NCBI GenBank assembly: GCA_963978545.1
Contig: OZ021730.1
Span: 13,089,796-13,153,795, forward strand
DNA length: 64,000 nt
Source of the DNA: Linyphia triangularis
Lineage: Eukaryota > Arthropoda > Arachnida > Araneae > Linyphiidae
Direction of reading: 5' to 3'
The notes beneath the pieces were generated by a model, which was not told the DNA's origin, searched no databases, and saw only the letters and a list, made by a program, of their open reading frames with translations. How positions within the stretch are numbered: position 1 is the stretch's first letter; each line of letters starts with the position of its first letter. The position numbers were made by a program, and so were the translations under genes. Positions 10,895 to 22,537 of the stretch are shown here, piece after piece.

Positions 10895-12614
10895 CAGGGT
10901 GGCCACAAAATTCAGAGAAAAAATTCCCTGATTTCTATGATAGATTTCTAAAAAATTCCCTGATTTTACGGTAAACTTTTTTTTCAAACTTTCTTAATTT
11001 TTATAGATGTGTATATATCCGGAAAAAACTGAACATGAACGCTAAAGAGATAATATGCCAATTTTTAAAAAATAGTGTTGGCGCTAATGAAAAGTTTAAA
11101 TTATTCCATAACATTAAATTTCTAACAATTATCAGAGTTCATCCTAGGCATTTTTCGAGGGGCGGCGCACCCTGCCTGCTCTTTTTCTATAAAAATAGCG
11201 CCCTTCCTGCCCTTTTTCAGAAAAAATTTCATCCTGAAAGAATTCGAAAAACTTTCGTTTTTTCCCATCCCAACAGTACGCAATATGTGGATCACCCCTA
11301 CTGAAATCGCCTGTCGCTCATGCGCATTCATATTCAAACGCGCAACGTATATAGCAGGGACTGAAACCATTGAGTAGATGTCCATATAACGTGCTTCATT
11401 AGTAGGTGGATTGTAGGGAGCCATCTTACTATTTCCAAGTGCACATTAGTAAACTCCGATGGCCATTTCGTACGTGTTTTGATTAAGTGTATTTCGCTGG
11501 ATTTTTAAAATGCTCCTTCAAAATAGAGAAGAAAGGAATTTGAAAGACTTGATTAACTTAGTTAAAGGTGTATAACCATCAAATGCTTACACTAAAAATT
11601 TAAAAAGAATATTTCCGTTTGGACACGCGTAATCGCGATGTCCTCCTGTTAAATTTAGGGGGTGTTTACTTGTTACCAATTAATTTCAAAACATCCGTTT
11701 CATATTTAAAATTGAATATAACAGGAATGCAATCAAAATCCCAGATAATTTCAGATTTTTTAAAAAATAAAACTTCTATTACAGCTTACATAATAGCGGC
11801 ATGCACGGCAAAAAAATCGCCGTTTTGACGCTAAATTTGATCCGATTTGGAAAATAAAAAAATGCACAAATTTCAGGACATAGTCCAAGTTCTTTAATCG
11901 GAATACTCCTTGTGATATCCTAAAATGAATAATGTTAAATTTGAAGAAACTCTATTCTCTATTTAACAATGGCAAACCTATGAGATGAAGTTTAAGGTTA
12001 ATTCATTCAAACTTTAGAAATTTTGAAAGAGTGAAAAGTTCTTATGTTAAAGCATTTTTATTATACTAAAACATTCTTATCTTAATTTTACTGTATTATA
12101 AATTGATATTTTTATAAAAATTACTATTTGATGACAATTTTACCGTGTATATTGCACTTTAATTTTAATAATTTTCTTAGTCTCATTCCAGCAGAATTAG
12201 GGCTGAAGCATTTTATTAGTATTTTAATATCTTTTAAATCTCTGAGCGAGTTTTTGATTTACGGATTTTTGCATTATTATTTTTTTTCCTTCAGAATATT
12301 GAAAATTATTTATCGTGGTAGAAAAATATAACAATATTGAAATTGTGGCAGAAAACGCGTATGCAAATTTCTGCAATTTGCCATAAAAGTGCCCTCGTAA
12401 ACAGGAATTGCCCTTTTTGTGGAAAATAGCACCCTGCACTTTTTCATTTCTAGGATGAACTCTGCAATTACCACCACAATTCTCTGGGTAAATGGCGCCA
12501 AAATATGGATGAAGGGGGAAACGTTCCTTCAGAACAAAGAAAATTTCCCTGATTTTCATGAAATTTAAAAAAATTTCCTGACATTTCCCTGATTTCCAGG
12601 TTCTGTGGCCACTG
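10895..12614. mobile_element. GGCCAC-type MITE split by a nested element
   Basis: It starts 'cagggtggccaca' and ends 'ttctgtggccactg', giving inverted termini. The outer element is only about 390 bp once the insert at 11,133-12,464 is removed. It matches the uninterrupted copy at 21,861-22,210 on both sides of the break. Confidence 0.75.
11133..12464. mobile_element. Nested hAT-like non-autonomous element
   Basis: Terminal inverted repeats 'cagagttcatcctag' and 'ctaggatgaactctg' are flanked by 'caatta' on both sides, in a host MITE that normally reads 'aacnattaccaccac' there. Its interior (about 11.46-11.88 kb) is homologous in reverse orientation to about 17.56-17.96 kb. No transposase is seen. 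Confidence 0.75.
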
Positions 12615-12617
12615 TTA

Positions 12618-13800
12618 TGGATATTTGAATACTTTACCCTTTTGTATTTGAAAATCAAAATAATAATAATAATAATAAATATTGCAGATTTAAAAAAAAA
12701 ATTGACTCCCTGTTCACAGTTAGAATATGATTCAAATCAATATGACTCCATTATAAAATGAAATAAGTTTCACTTCAATCATTTTATAAAATTCCACAAA
12801 AAAACATTTTTGAAAAATTGAAATTTTTTATATTTAGAAAAATTTACCAGCACTTGGTCTTCAGAGTTATTTCTTGTAAAATCCAATTCATTGTCTGGAG
12901 AATTGCTCATGATTTTAATCACAGAAATTCCGCAAATCTACATTCTAAAGTAAATAAGATTGAGCAGTCAAAACAATTTTAGGGATGAAATATATTGCAT
13001 AAAATGTAGTGAGAGGAAATTTGAATCGAGTGACTTAATTGGACTAATGAATAAAGTTGTGTTAAATATTGTTGCATGTTATGTTTTATTCATACATTGT
13101 TTACACACGCTCAGCAATAAAAAATGTGTTGGTTTTGTTGAGGGATGGTTGCCAACCTATAACTTTTTAACTTTTAGTAGTTGATAAGTCATCAGCAACA
13201 TTTTAAATTTTGTAAGCCTGATGAAAAAAATCAAAATGTAAAAAGAAACTAGTGGCGTGTAATATTGCACAACTTTCAATTACACTATATAATATTGATC
13301 ATAAAATTTGAGGTGTAACAATTTTTTTTATTTTATTTTCACTCATTTCAATAAAAATAGCCAATTTGGAGTTATTTTTGTCCATAATTTTTACAAAAAA
13401 AAAAAAAAAAAAAAAAAGCCTCACAAAAATGCCAAAGTTGGGGAATTTATTCAATAGACATCAAAATAGTTCAGGCAATAAAATCCTAATAACCAGACAA
13501 AAGTTAACTAAAAATTAAATAGGTAAGGCAGGTTATAATGAAAAGGATTAGAAAAAAATTACAACATGGTTGTTCATGTTATGACGAGTTAGTAATTTAA
13601 TTTTACGTAAAGAAAAATGACACAGAACTTGTTGAAAAGGTTGTTTGTTAAACAACAATTGATCGCGATCAAAGATTTCGGAGCCCTAGTTCAACAGCCT
13701 ACGAAGACTAGTATTTAGAACTTTTGTTTTCTCTTTTCGCCATGGCACCACTTAAATCAAACAAGAGGTTTTGTTATTCACCTTCTAAGGTATCAAATGC
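12618..13800. other. AT-rich spacer, no gene seen
   Basis: Contains an (AAT)n run near 12,660 and a poly-A tract near 13,397. No coding similarity was recognised on either strand. Confidence 0.5.
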
Positions 13801-13814
13801 AATTCGTGAAGGTT

Positions 13815-14128
13815 GGTTGGTTGGCTTGTACGTTCAACGACCTATTTTTATACACAATGACGGCTAATCAGGCTGGGACCTACAGCTTAATGTGGATTAC
13901 AGCTTAACGTGGAACATCTATGCCTAATCCGAGATCAAACCCGGCACCTTTCGCATGTGAGGCCAGAGCACTAACCCCACAGTCATCTGGTGGGCCAATT
14001 CGCAAAGGTATGCTCATTTCTAAAACAAGTCGAACATTCAGTGTTCTATGGTCAACCATACGCCACCAAATTGCAGGACAAGCTCCTGAATCATTAGGAC
14101 ATCCGGTCCACAACCCATCTTGGGTATG
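13815..14128 (-). mobile_element. tRNA-derived SINE fragment with AACC tail
   Basis: On the minus strand a tRNA-like region (A-box-like 'tagtgctctggc', B-box-like 'gggtttgatctc') is followed by a body and then an (AACC)n tail at about 13,815-13,825, seen as 'ggttggttggttgg' on the plus strand. A related body lies at 49,505-49,605. The tail matches that of the intact LINE at 52-57 kb. Confidence 0.65.
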
Positions 14129-14169
14129 AATATGGAAGAAAAAATAGTAGACTGAATTTTAGGCATAGC

Positions 14170-14800
14170 CAAAATGGGATTTTCCTTAAACAAAGAGTAC
14201 CTTTTAGATTCTATTAAAAAAATTGTCCAAGCGGGAGAAATGAAAACTCCTTTTCGAGATGAGAGGACAGGAAAAAGATGGTTTGAGTTGTTTTTGATAC
14301 CTCACCCGAGGGTCCGCCAGAAACACTTAGAAAAGCTAGGACGAGCGTAACTGAAGAAAAAATAAGAAAATAGTTTCAGGAAGTGAAAACACTCTTGGCA
14401 GAAAATATTAGTGTTCTTGAAGATCCACACCGGGTTGTTAACACTGATGAAACAGCATTTTTCTTATCACCAAAGGGTGGACTCATATTAGCCGCAGTAT
14501 TTAGAATCAAAGGAGAGGGAAAAGCTTAGACAAAGAAAAAAATCTAAAAATATTAATGACAAAAGTGATGATCGGAACTGTAAATGTGTGTGAAGCAAGC
14601 TGGATATAAGGAGAAAAGGAAGGCATTAGTAAAACATGGATACTATGTGAGCAATGCAAGAAATAATACCACTTTACATGCATTCCTAAACTTTACATTA
14701 ATAAATTTAAACTTGATGTTTCGGTTTCAGATGACGAAGAGTATTATTTTTTGTGCATGGAATGTACAGATTAAGACCAGTTCAGTGACGACTGAAATAT
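14170..14800 (+). pseudogene. pogo/Tigger-like transposase remnant
   Basis: Conceptual translation shows, with frame breaks, an N-terminal DNA-binding part (GFSLNKEYLLDSIKKIV ... RWFELF), the linker RASVTEEKIRK, and the first DDE block NTDETAFFLSPKGG. These are typical of Tc1-mariner superfamily pogo/Tigger transposases. Beyond 14.53 kb a short open stretch ends in SDDEEYYFLCMECTD, a C-terminal metal-binding-like tail. It is clearly inactive because of stops and frameshifts. Confidence 0.7.
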
Positions 14801-16287
14801 GATTTTTTTAATGCCTCTGTGTCCAGTGATACTTTGATGGCCATAACTGGTACATGAAGGTGACCATAACTAGCTCAAAGAGGCCATAACTGGTGGAAAA
14901 GTCAATTTTTTTAATTTTTTTTTTTTAATTTTAAATATATCAGTAGTGTAACTTGTCTCCATTTGCAAAAATCTGAAAGCCAATTTAATTTGCTACAAAA
15001 TGGTTTATTTTATAATTTTTTTTATTAATAATTGAAATCGTAGCATTTTTTTATTTCGAGAATTTTTCTTAACGTGGCCATAATTGGTACATCCCCTCTA
15101 CTGTGCATAGCTAATGGCACCTGTAATCCTATCGATTAAACTTAAGCAAACACACCCATGGGAATTTCTTCAAATTGCATTGGCAGACATAATCATACTG
15201 TGACTTTTATTTTTTACACTTTAAATAAATCTTCGTGATGATTAACGGAACCCTTTTCCAATTAGTTTCTTCATAAATAAACTTTGTGGTTCCTTTTTAT
15301 CCCCATAGAAATAATTTTGAGAAAAGTTAAATACTAAAATATAACATTTATCTAGATTCTTCTTTTTAAAATCTATTCATAAATTAAAATTGATACTTCT
15401 CTATTACAAAAAAACGTTGGCACACATAGGCTATTTCAATCAGATATGTCAAAAATATGTGGATACTATAATAATAAATTAAATTTAAATGATAAAAAAA
15501 ACAGCATAATGACAACTCTGAAGAGAAACCAAATTTACAACCCATTTCATGAAATAACAAAATTGAAAAACAGAAAAAGGATTTGAATACAAGAAACAAC
15601 TCACAAATTGCAACTCGATTCACAAAATTTCTCCTAAGTTTTATTTTTTAAGAAATAAACAATCTATTAAAAATGTGCAAATATATAATTATCGAAATTG
15701 TCAACTAATAACAAATAGTACTAGCCTGGAGTAACTGAATTGCCAGATTGAATTGATAAAGTTATACCTCTATAAGAATTATTTAAATGACGTCATTAAA
15801 TAAAAAAAAAAATTACTTTTAAACCGTTTTCACATGTCATTATACTTTCAATAACTTAAATAACCCCTCTTTCCTCATTACCCTGGACTTGGGCGCCCCA
15901 AATATTTTTTAAAAGTTTAATACTTATTCTAATAGGTAGCCAGGAGTGTAGTTCGGTATGACGGTGCAGCGTACCTGTTCGTTTTTGAGAGCTGGTGCAG
16001 TTTACGTAGAAGTGGGGGGAAAAAGTGGGGGATGCCCAAAAGTTGGTGACAAGTGCATTCCCCCCCCCCCCCCCAACGATAAACGTTAATATTTTTATTA
16101 TAAGATACGAAATTATAACTAGTAAAGAAATAATTTATACTTCGTAACACTAATTTTGAACAAAGATTCAATATTTTATTTTATTTTAATGAATATTCTG
16201 TGACTTAGTTTTTTTACTTGGAAATTAAAAGATAAAATGAAGTTATAATTCAGCATTATATTCATAAAGGGTTATTTAGATTTAAAT
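14801..16287. other. AT-rich spacer with minor repeats
   Basis: Holds several copies of a 'ggccataactggt' motif (14,830-14,895 and near 15,075) and a run of C around 16,060. No gene was recognised. Confidence 0.5.
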
Positions 16288-16699
16288 CAGGGGTGGGAAG
16301 TGTTAGAGCCCAGTTTGGAGCAATTTTGGAGCAGCAAAATTTAACATTTGGAGCAGATTCGTAAAAAATTGGAGCAGCAAAATTTAACTTTTGGAGCAGA
16401 TTCGCAAAAAATTGGAGCAGCAAAATTTAACTTTTGGGGCAGAATAAGAGAAAATGTAGCAGCAAAATTTGAAGATTAATAGCAGAAATATAAAAAATTG
16501 TATAGCTGATTTAACAACAAATTACCATAATTAAAATTTGAACTTTTATAATTTTATTTTTATACATAAAACACATATTAAAATACAAAATTATAAGATA
16601 TACATAAAATTGCAACATAAAATATAATTTGTAAATTCAAAATATATAATTTGTAAATTCAAAATATATAATTTGTGAATTAAAAAACATTTATACTTA

Positions 16700-16945
16700 T
16701 TATAGCTTTTGACACTTCGCGAACGGGTTTGCTATGCAAAACCAAGCTCTCTTTGCTCGCTAAAAGTTTCATTGTAACACAAACACAGCTCGCTTAACTC
16801 CCTGAAAAGTTTAATTGCTACACAAGTACAAGCTCACGGAAAATGTATTGCTATGCAAAGACAGGCTCGATTCACTCTCTAGAAGGTTCATTGCAGTGCA
16901 AATTCAAGTTCGCTTGACTCGTTAAAAATTAATTGCAACGTAAAC
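16700..16945. repeat. Tandem repeat, about 62-bp unit
   Basis: Four diverged units each contain 'attgctatgcaaa'-like, 'agctcgc'-like and 'ctcgctaaaagttt'-like blocks. It lies inside the hAT-like element and is non-coding. Confidence 0.65.
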
Positions 16946-17039
16946 TCTTAATATTAGAACCCCCTCCCTATCGAGAACCAAAAAATGTTCCCTTTAATAC
17001 AATAACACAACCCTCCTCACCCCTCTGAATTATTTTAAC

Positions 17040-17342
17040 AAGTGTTTATGAAAAGCGAAATTAGAAGGCAAAAACTACTTATGTTGAAAATTTCAGAACT
17101 CTAGATCTATTAGAAGTCGCTTTGTAAAAATATTAATTAAAAAACAAATTAAAATTTTTAAATTCTGTGTTTCAGAGATGTAGCCTTATTAGAAATCGTT
17201 TTGTATTTTTTTTTCTTTAATTAAAAAAATTAGTTAAAAAAAATTTAAATGTAACATTCTGTCTTTAAAAAGTCTAATTAAAAAAAAAGGCCAAAACCAC
17301 TTATGCTGAAAATTTCAAAGCTATACTTCTCTTTAAAGTCGG

Positions 17343-17381
<39 letters not shown>

Positions 17382-17455
17382 TTTAAATTTTAACATTTCG
17401 TTTGTCAAAGGTACAATCAGGAGGCCAAACTACTTATATAAAAAATTGTATATAA
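17040..17455. repeat. Second array of the 120-bp repeat family
   Basis: Same blocks as the array at the left edge of the window ('aattagaaggcaaaaactac', 'ttatgttgaaaatttcag'), with a long poly-A insertion near 17,350. Confidence 0.7.
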
Positions 17456-18829
17456 GGTTCTACACCTTTCTTATAGCAAAAATAGCAATGCAGTAAAATT
17501 AAAATAAGAATAATGTTTCTAAATTTTTGTGAATGTTCTAAAATATTGTGAATTTTTTTTATTTTCCAAATCGGGTCGAATTCTGCGTCAAAACGGCGAT
17601 TTTACCCTACTTGCCGTTCTATAAACTTATAAAAAAGTATTACTTTTATTCTTTTAAATCGGAAACATTCCGGGATTTTGATTACATTTCTGTGATACTT
17701 ATTTTCAAATGTAAAACGGATGTTTTAAAGTTATTTACCAACAGCCAACAAGTAAATTACAAACACTAAATTTAATAGAAGGCATTGTCATTACGCGTGT
17801 CCGAGCCGAAATATTCTTTTTAAACTCTTAGTAAAAACATTTGATGGTTATAATCCTTTAACTTTTTACCAATTCCTTTCTTCTTTATTTAGAACAAGAG
17901 GGCGTGGTAAAAATCCGACGAAACACAATAAATCAAAGTACGTACGTACGAAATGGCCATCCGTGCTTACTAGAAATCAGAAATTTTGAGGCTGCTCCTT
18001 AAATTCTATCTAGCAAAGACACGTGATATCAGTTATCAGCACTCGGCGATTTGAATTTGTCCCGGTGCAAGGCGCGTTTGAACATGAATGCGCATGCGTG
18101 AATGTCGATTTCAAAGGGATAATCCACACATTGCATTCTGTTGGGGGGAAAATCGAATGCTTTGCAAATTCGTGCGAAAACGGCGCTCGAGGTTGCCATA
18201 ATTTCGTCTTCACATAGATTTGGCGTGCGCGAGCTGGTTTGGCGCTTTAGCGTGCGCGTTTAAAAGAAGATTTAAAACAAAATTGGCGCAGAATTGTACT
18301 TAAATGTGGTTTTGTAGCAAGTTGGCGCAGGATACCGCTTTTGGCGCAGAATTCCCACCCCTGTTAAATAGTGCTTCCAAATATGCATACTTTCATGAAA
18401 TAAAAATTAATAGAGAACTCTAAAAAAACAGTTTTTTTCTTTAAATAATAGCTTGTCTATGTATGAAACAAGAATAGAAATTTAACTTAGAAGCAAGTTC
18501 CTCCAAAGTTATAAGTTGACCAAGCGTAACAGTATTTCTTAATAAAAATACTTATATCTTTATATAAAGTAGTATAATACAGTTTTATAGCAATTTGATA
18601 GACATCGACATTCTTTTTTTTTCTTCACTCTTAAAATCTTTAAATCACTTCTCTCATTGTCACTACATTTAATGATTAATGTTATTTTTCTTTTGTGGTT
18701 TTCAGACGTATTGAGAGTTTTTAAAAGTGGGGGTATGGATTTTAGTGATTGGTTATAAATTGGTTAAACATATTTTGGTTTACGAAACTATGGAATTTTT
18801 AACAGTATACTTATTCAAAAAGAGTCAAT

Positions 18830-19090
18830 AGGTAAGTAAAACCAATGTATTTCAGAAATGAAAACAAATTCGGATGTGGTACGTCTGACAGTAAATCCTT
18901 TAATGTTAAATTAGTAGTACCAAAGTGGTTTAGTCTAAATATATTACAATTTGAACATACACATTATATATGATTAACAGATAAAAGGCAGCTACACCGT
19001 GAACAAGTTGGTACTGGTTCATTACATAAAAGATACTTGTGAGTAAAGCGTGTGTGATCAATTCCGAGTCTCTTTAAAATAACATCATTG
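18830..19090 (-). pseudogene. LINE ORF2 C-terminal fragment (Jockey-like)
   Basis: Minus-strand translation gives RLGIDHTRFTHKYLLCNE, then a CSRCSC...NH zinc motif and a tail ending FLKYIGF. This is the conserved C-terminus of Jockey/R1-type LINE ORF2 proteins. The rest of the element is absent, and stops interrupt the frame. It is a different family from the two larger LINEs. Confidence 0.65.
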
Positions 19091-20459
19091 CGTCTGTTTA
19101 AAAGGTTTTATGGTTGGTTTCATTGAAAACAATTTATTGTGTATCTGTTTCTTCCATTGCAGCTCCCTCTCCTTTTCTTGAGTTTGTTTTATTGCATGTT
19201 TCATGGATTTTAGTATTTTTTTGAAAAGTGGGGGGGGGGGGAAGCGTCTCCCTTGGTTTACCCACAATTTTAGCACTGGGTGTACCGCCACTTTTTTTTT
19301 TAACTAATTAATAATAACTCATAAATCTTTATGCACATATTGTGATATAAAGTTAGTGAGAAAATACGTACATTAAGAGTATATAATTTTTTGGGTATGA
19401 TAAATTATGTGAAATATTGAGCATTTGCATTTTATAATTAAAAATCGGATATAGTTGGCCATACCTCCACGATCGAGGAGGTTGCAAAACAGGTAAAATT
19501 TGTTTTGGCACTACCACAAGCCTACGTATCGTAGATATCTGTTGACCTCGGATACACAGACATACATCAGAGCGTAAGCATCTCACTTCAATAAATTTAG
19601 GGTGGATTAGAGTTTGAAACAAGTGCCATATTATGCAAAGAAAATTTTGGAAGTTATATTAAAAACTTATTAAAACTAAGAGCGTGGAGCAACGCACAAC
19701 TTTCATATACACTTCATACTGTTCATTGCACTTAAATTTGCCATGAATTGGTATAATTTACCGTTTTTTTAATGACGACTCATTTTTTCCTATTTTCATT
19801 AATTACAAAAACATGGTCGGTTTGACAACAAGTATTACATTGTTTTAAAAAAATAACATCATAGTGGCAAAATTAGCAATATGTTGTTTGATACATATTA
19901 CATCTTGCAAACGAAACAGAGGAGACACAGACGTTGATGGGCGATGCTCAAAGAAAGAGATCTCTGCGTTAAAGGCATTTGTTTCTCAATTTTTTACTCA
20001 GGTATCCTATTTCCAAGAAAATTTCAGAGCTGAGAATGTTTAGAATATATTAAAAGGCATTACCACAGTGGTTCCAATTCTGAAAGTTGGCATAATTGTC
20101 AAAAAAGAAAAGCATAGAAAGTAACATATTTCAATCTCGATTAACTTATTTTAAGAGGTCGAAACGTTCCATATGAGGAACAATTAAATGTCCCACTTTC
20201 AATGTAGTTTTGAAATTTGGTAAAAAAAATATAGAAAAAGTGAGCTATTCCGATTTTGATTGAAAATTTTTGGAGCGTCAAAACTTGTAGTAGAACATAA
20301 TATGTGAATGTGTTTAAAAAGCTATTATTGTGTTTGAGGTAAAAAATATATAAATGTGATTATATAAATAGCTAAAAATGGTATAGAGCATTTTGCTGCT
20401 CCTTTTTTTCCACTACATATTTTTTTGGACCCTTCAGGAATATTTCAGTATTGGATATT
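19091..20459. other. Dispersed non-coding repeats
   Basis: Contains pieces resembling those at 20.8-21.7 kb ('gagagaactctg'-like and 'acacagacatacat'-like blocks, 'ttttttac' stretches). No gene or terminal repeats could be defined. Confidence 0.4.
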
Positions 20460-20815
20460 GTAGTAATGACTTGACAAAACTACTTATCTTGAAATTTTCA
20501 GAGCTCTAGGCCTATTAGAAGTCACTTTTTGTATAAATATCAATTTAAAAAAATTAAAATTTTAACATTCTGTATGTCAAAAGTCCAATTAGATGGCCAA
20601 AACTTGTTATGCTGAAAATTTCGGAGCTGTAGCCCTCTTAAAAATCGTTTTGTAAAAAATTAACTAAAAAAATAATTAAAATTTTAACATTCTGTTTGTC
20701 AAAGGTACAATTGAAAGCCAAAACTACTTAAGTTGAAAGTTTCAAAGGTCTAAGCATATTTTAAGTAGCATTCTATAGATCCACAGACAAACTCTTTGTT
20801 TTATAATTATAGATA
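20460..20815. repeat. Third array of the 120-bp repeat family
   Basis: Two to three units end in 'ctatagatccacagacaaac' and 'ttttataattatagat', the same end as the first array, which supports a shared transposable-element 3' end. Confidence 0.7.
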
Positions 20816-21860
20816 AAAAAAAAGCAAAAAAGAAAAGACATTTAACTATATATGACATATGCTAAGATATTACAGAAAATAAATTTTCACTTAATTAATG
20901 GGATATCTTTACCAGTTGATAAATGCAATATTACAAAATTGATAAATACTATTACAAAAAATATAAAATAAAAGCTTTCAATTGCGCCTGGTTTCCACAA
21001 TGAATCTTATTTATGACCATCATGAAACCAATAGAAACTAGGGGTGTGGAACAACGCACAACTTTCAATTACAGGCCTATATGGCGATATTATTTTTTGC
21101 GATACTTCTTGTATGGATAATTTAATAAAAAAAAAACACGCCGAAATTTGATTTTGGCAATGTACTTTTCGATAATCCTTTATTATCAGTGAAACTGAGG
21201 GGAGAAGAAAAAACGGTATGCTCAAGGAAAGAGAACTCTGTGTTGAAGGTATTCTTTTTCAATTTTTTACGCCATTAAAGCATTTTTACGTGAATTCCGG
21301 AGGTGGGGATGTTTAGAACACCTTAAAGAGGCATTAGCACAGCGATTTTTATCAAAATCGTTGGAGCCGTTTTTTAGCAATCATTGAAAAACGTGATTTT
21401 TTCAATGGCAGCTACCATATGTGCATGCACGATTTTGACGAAAACCTTAATGGTAGGTCCCATGGTCACCAGCATACCAAATTTGTACATCGTAGGTCAA
21501 TTTGTTCAGGAGTTATGCTGACCACATATAGACAGACATTTTTTCTAGATCATTTTTTTGAAATCGGGATGTTCCAAAATGCGGCGAAATGTAAAAAAAA
21601 AAATCCAATTTTTTTTTTTGACCGAATGCTATACTTTCATTACTCCTATAATATATATCGGTAATTGAAAGTAAAAAAGAACCTGTTTAAGGGCTACAGT
21701 TTTAAGCATAAGTTTTCAACCTCTAATTGTGCACCTTTAAAAAATTACTGAAACTTCGAAACATGTTTCATCCTATAGGTACCTCTGCGCTATTGTAAGG
21801 AGGAAGAACAACAGATGCATTAACATTTCAAGGATTCTGTACCTGCTTTGCTTACGATTT

Positions 21861-22210
21861 CAGGGTGGCCACACAATTCAGGAAAAAATTTTCCATGACA
21901 ATTCTCAGGTACATTTCTAACAAATTCCCTGATTTTACGGCAAACTTTTTTCCAAATTTCCCAAACTTTTCCAGATGTGTAGACACCCTGATCAAATAGA
22001 ACAGGTATGCTAAAGAGATAATGTGCAATTTCTCTTAAGACAGTTTTGGCGGTAAAGGAAAAGTTTAAATTAATCCGCAAATATTAAACTTCTAACGATT
22101 ACCACCACAATTCTCCAAGTAAATGCCGCCAAAATACAGATGAAAGAGGCTCCGATTTTCATGAAATTTAAAAAAAATTCCTGACATTTCCAGGTTCTGT
22201 GGCCACTCTG
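21861..22210. mobile_element. GGCCAC-type MITE, uninterrupted copy
   Basis: Starts 'cagggtggccacaca' and ends 'ttctgtggccactctg', with 'gattt' on both outer sides. It is 350 bp, non-coding, and the reference copy for the family in this window. It lies just beyond the 3' end of NCBP1. Confidence 0.8.
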
Positions 22211-22306
22211 GATTTAGTATCGTGCAAGGTACAATCACTATTTCCAATGTATCATTGCTGCTATCCCGTATATTTCTGTACAGAATGCAGAGAAATAGGA
22301 ATAATC

Positions 22307-22321
22307 TTTATTTCATTTATT
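22307..22321 (-). promoter_or_regulatory. Polyadenylation signals of NCBP1
   Basis: Two AATAAA hexamers on the minus strand (22,307-22,312 and 22,316-22,321), about 105-115 bases past the NCBP1 stop codon, are a usual distance for a short 3' UTR. Confidence 0.65.
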
Positions 22322-22423
22322 ACAATAAGTAAAAGCCGGAAGAAAATAGATGAAAATATTTAATATGACTGAGAGATGATATATTTAATATGACTGTACA
22401 GAGTTTTTTTCTACAATTGCCTC

Positions 22424-22537
22424 TTAGGCCTTCAGAGCACAGAACTGTTGAAAGATGGATAAGATGTGATGGTCTATGTCACTGGTAAAAAGAAGCGATT
22501 CTAGTGTGTCGACATACTTGAATACTTGTTCATGATG
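22424..22537 (-). CDS. NCBP1: NCBP1 last exon
   Basis: Encodes [17 protein letters not shown], then [15 protein letters not shown] and a TAA stop at 22,424-22,426, matching the family C-terminus FQQFCALQA almost exactly. Acceptor TTCCAG. Confidence 0.95.
   Translation of the reverse strand, partial: HHEQVFKYVDTLESLLFTSDIDHHILSIFQQFCALKA

Larger units (their letters stand above)
16288..18363. mobile_element. hAT-like element with CAGGGGTGGGAA termini
   Basis: Inverted termini 'caggggtgggaa' and 'ttcccacccctg' are flanked on both sides by 'ttaaat' (16,282-16,287 and 18,364-18,369). Inside are a 'ttggagcagcaaaattta' tandem motif near the left end, a roughly 62-bp tandem repeat (16.7-16.95 kb), a copy of the 120-bp repeat family (17.04-17.45 kb), and a segment shared in inverse orientation with 11.46-11.88 kb. 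No transposase frame is seen. Confidence 0.8.

Noticed and set aside
12224..12658. 144-codon minus-strand open frame
   Set aside because: Falls across the end of one MITE and the nested element within it, so it cannot be a real gene.
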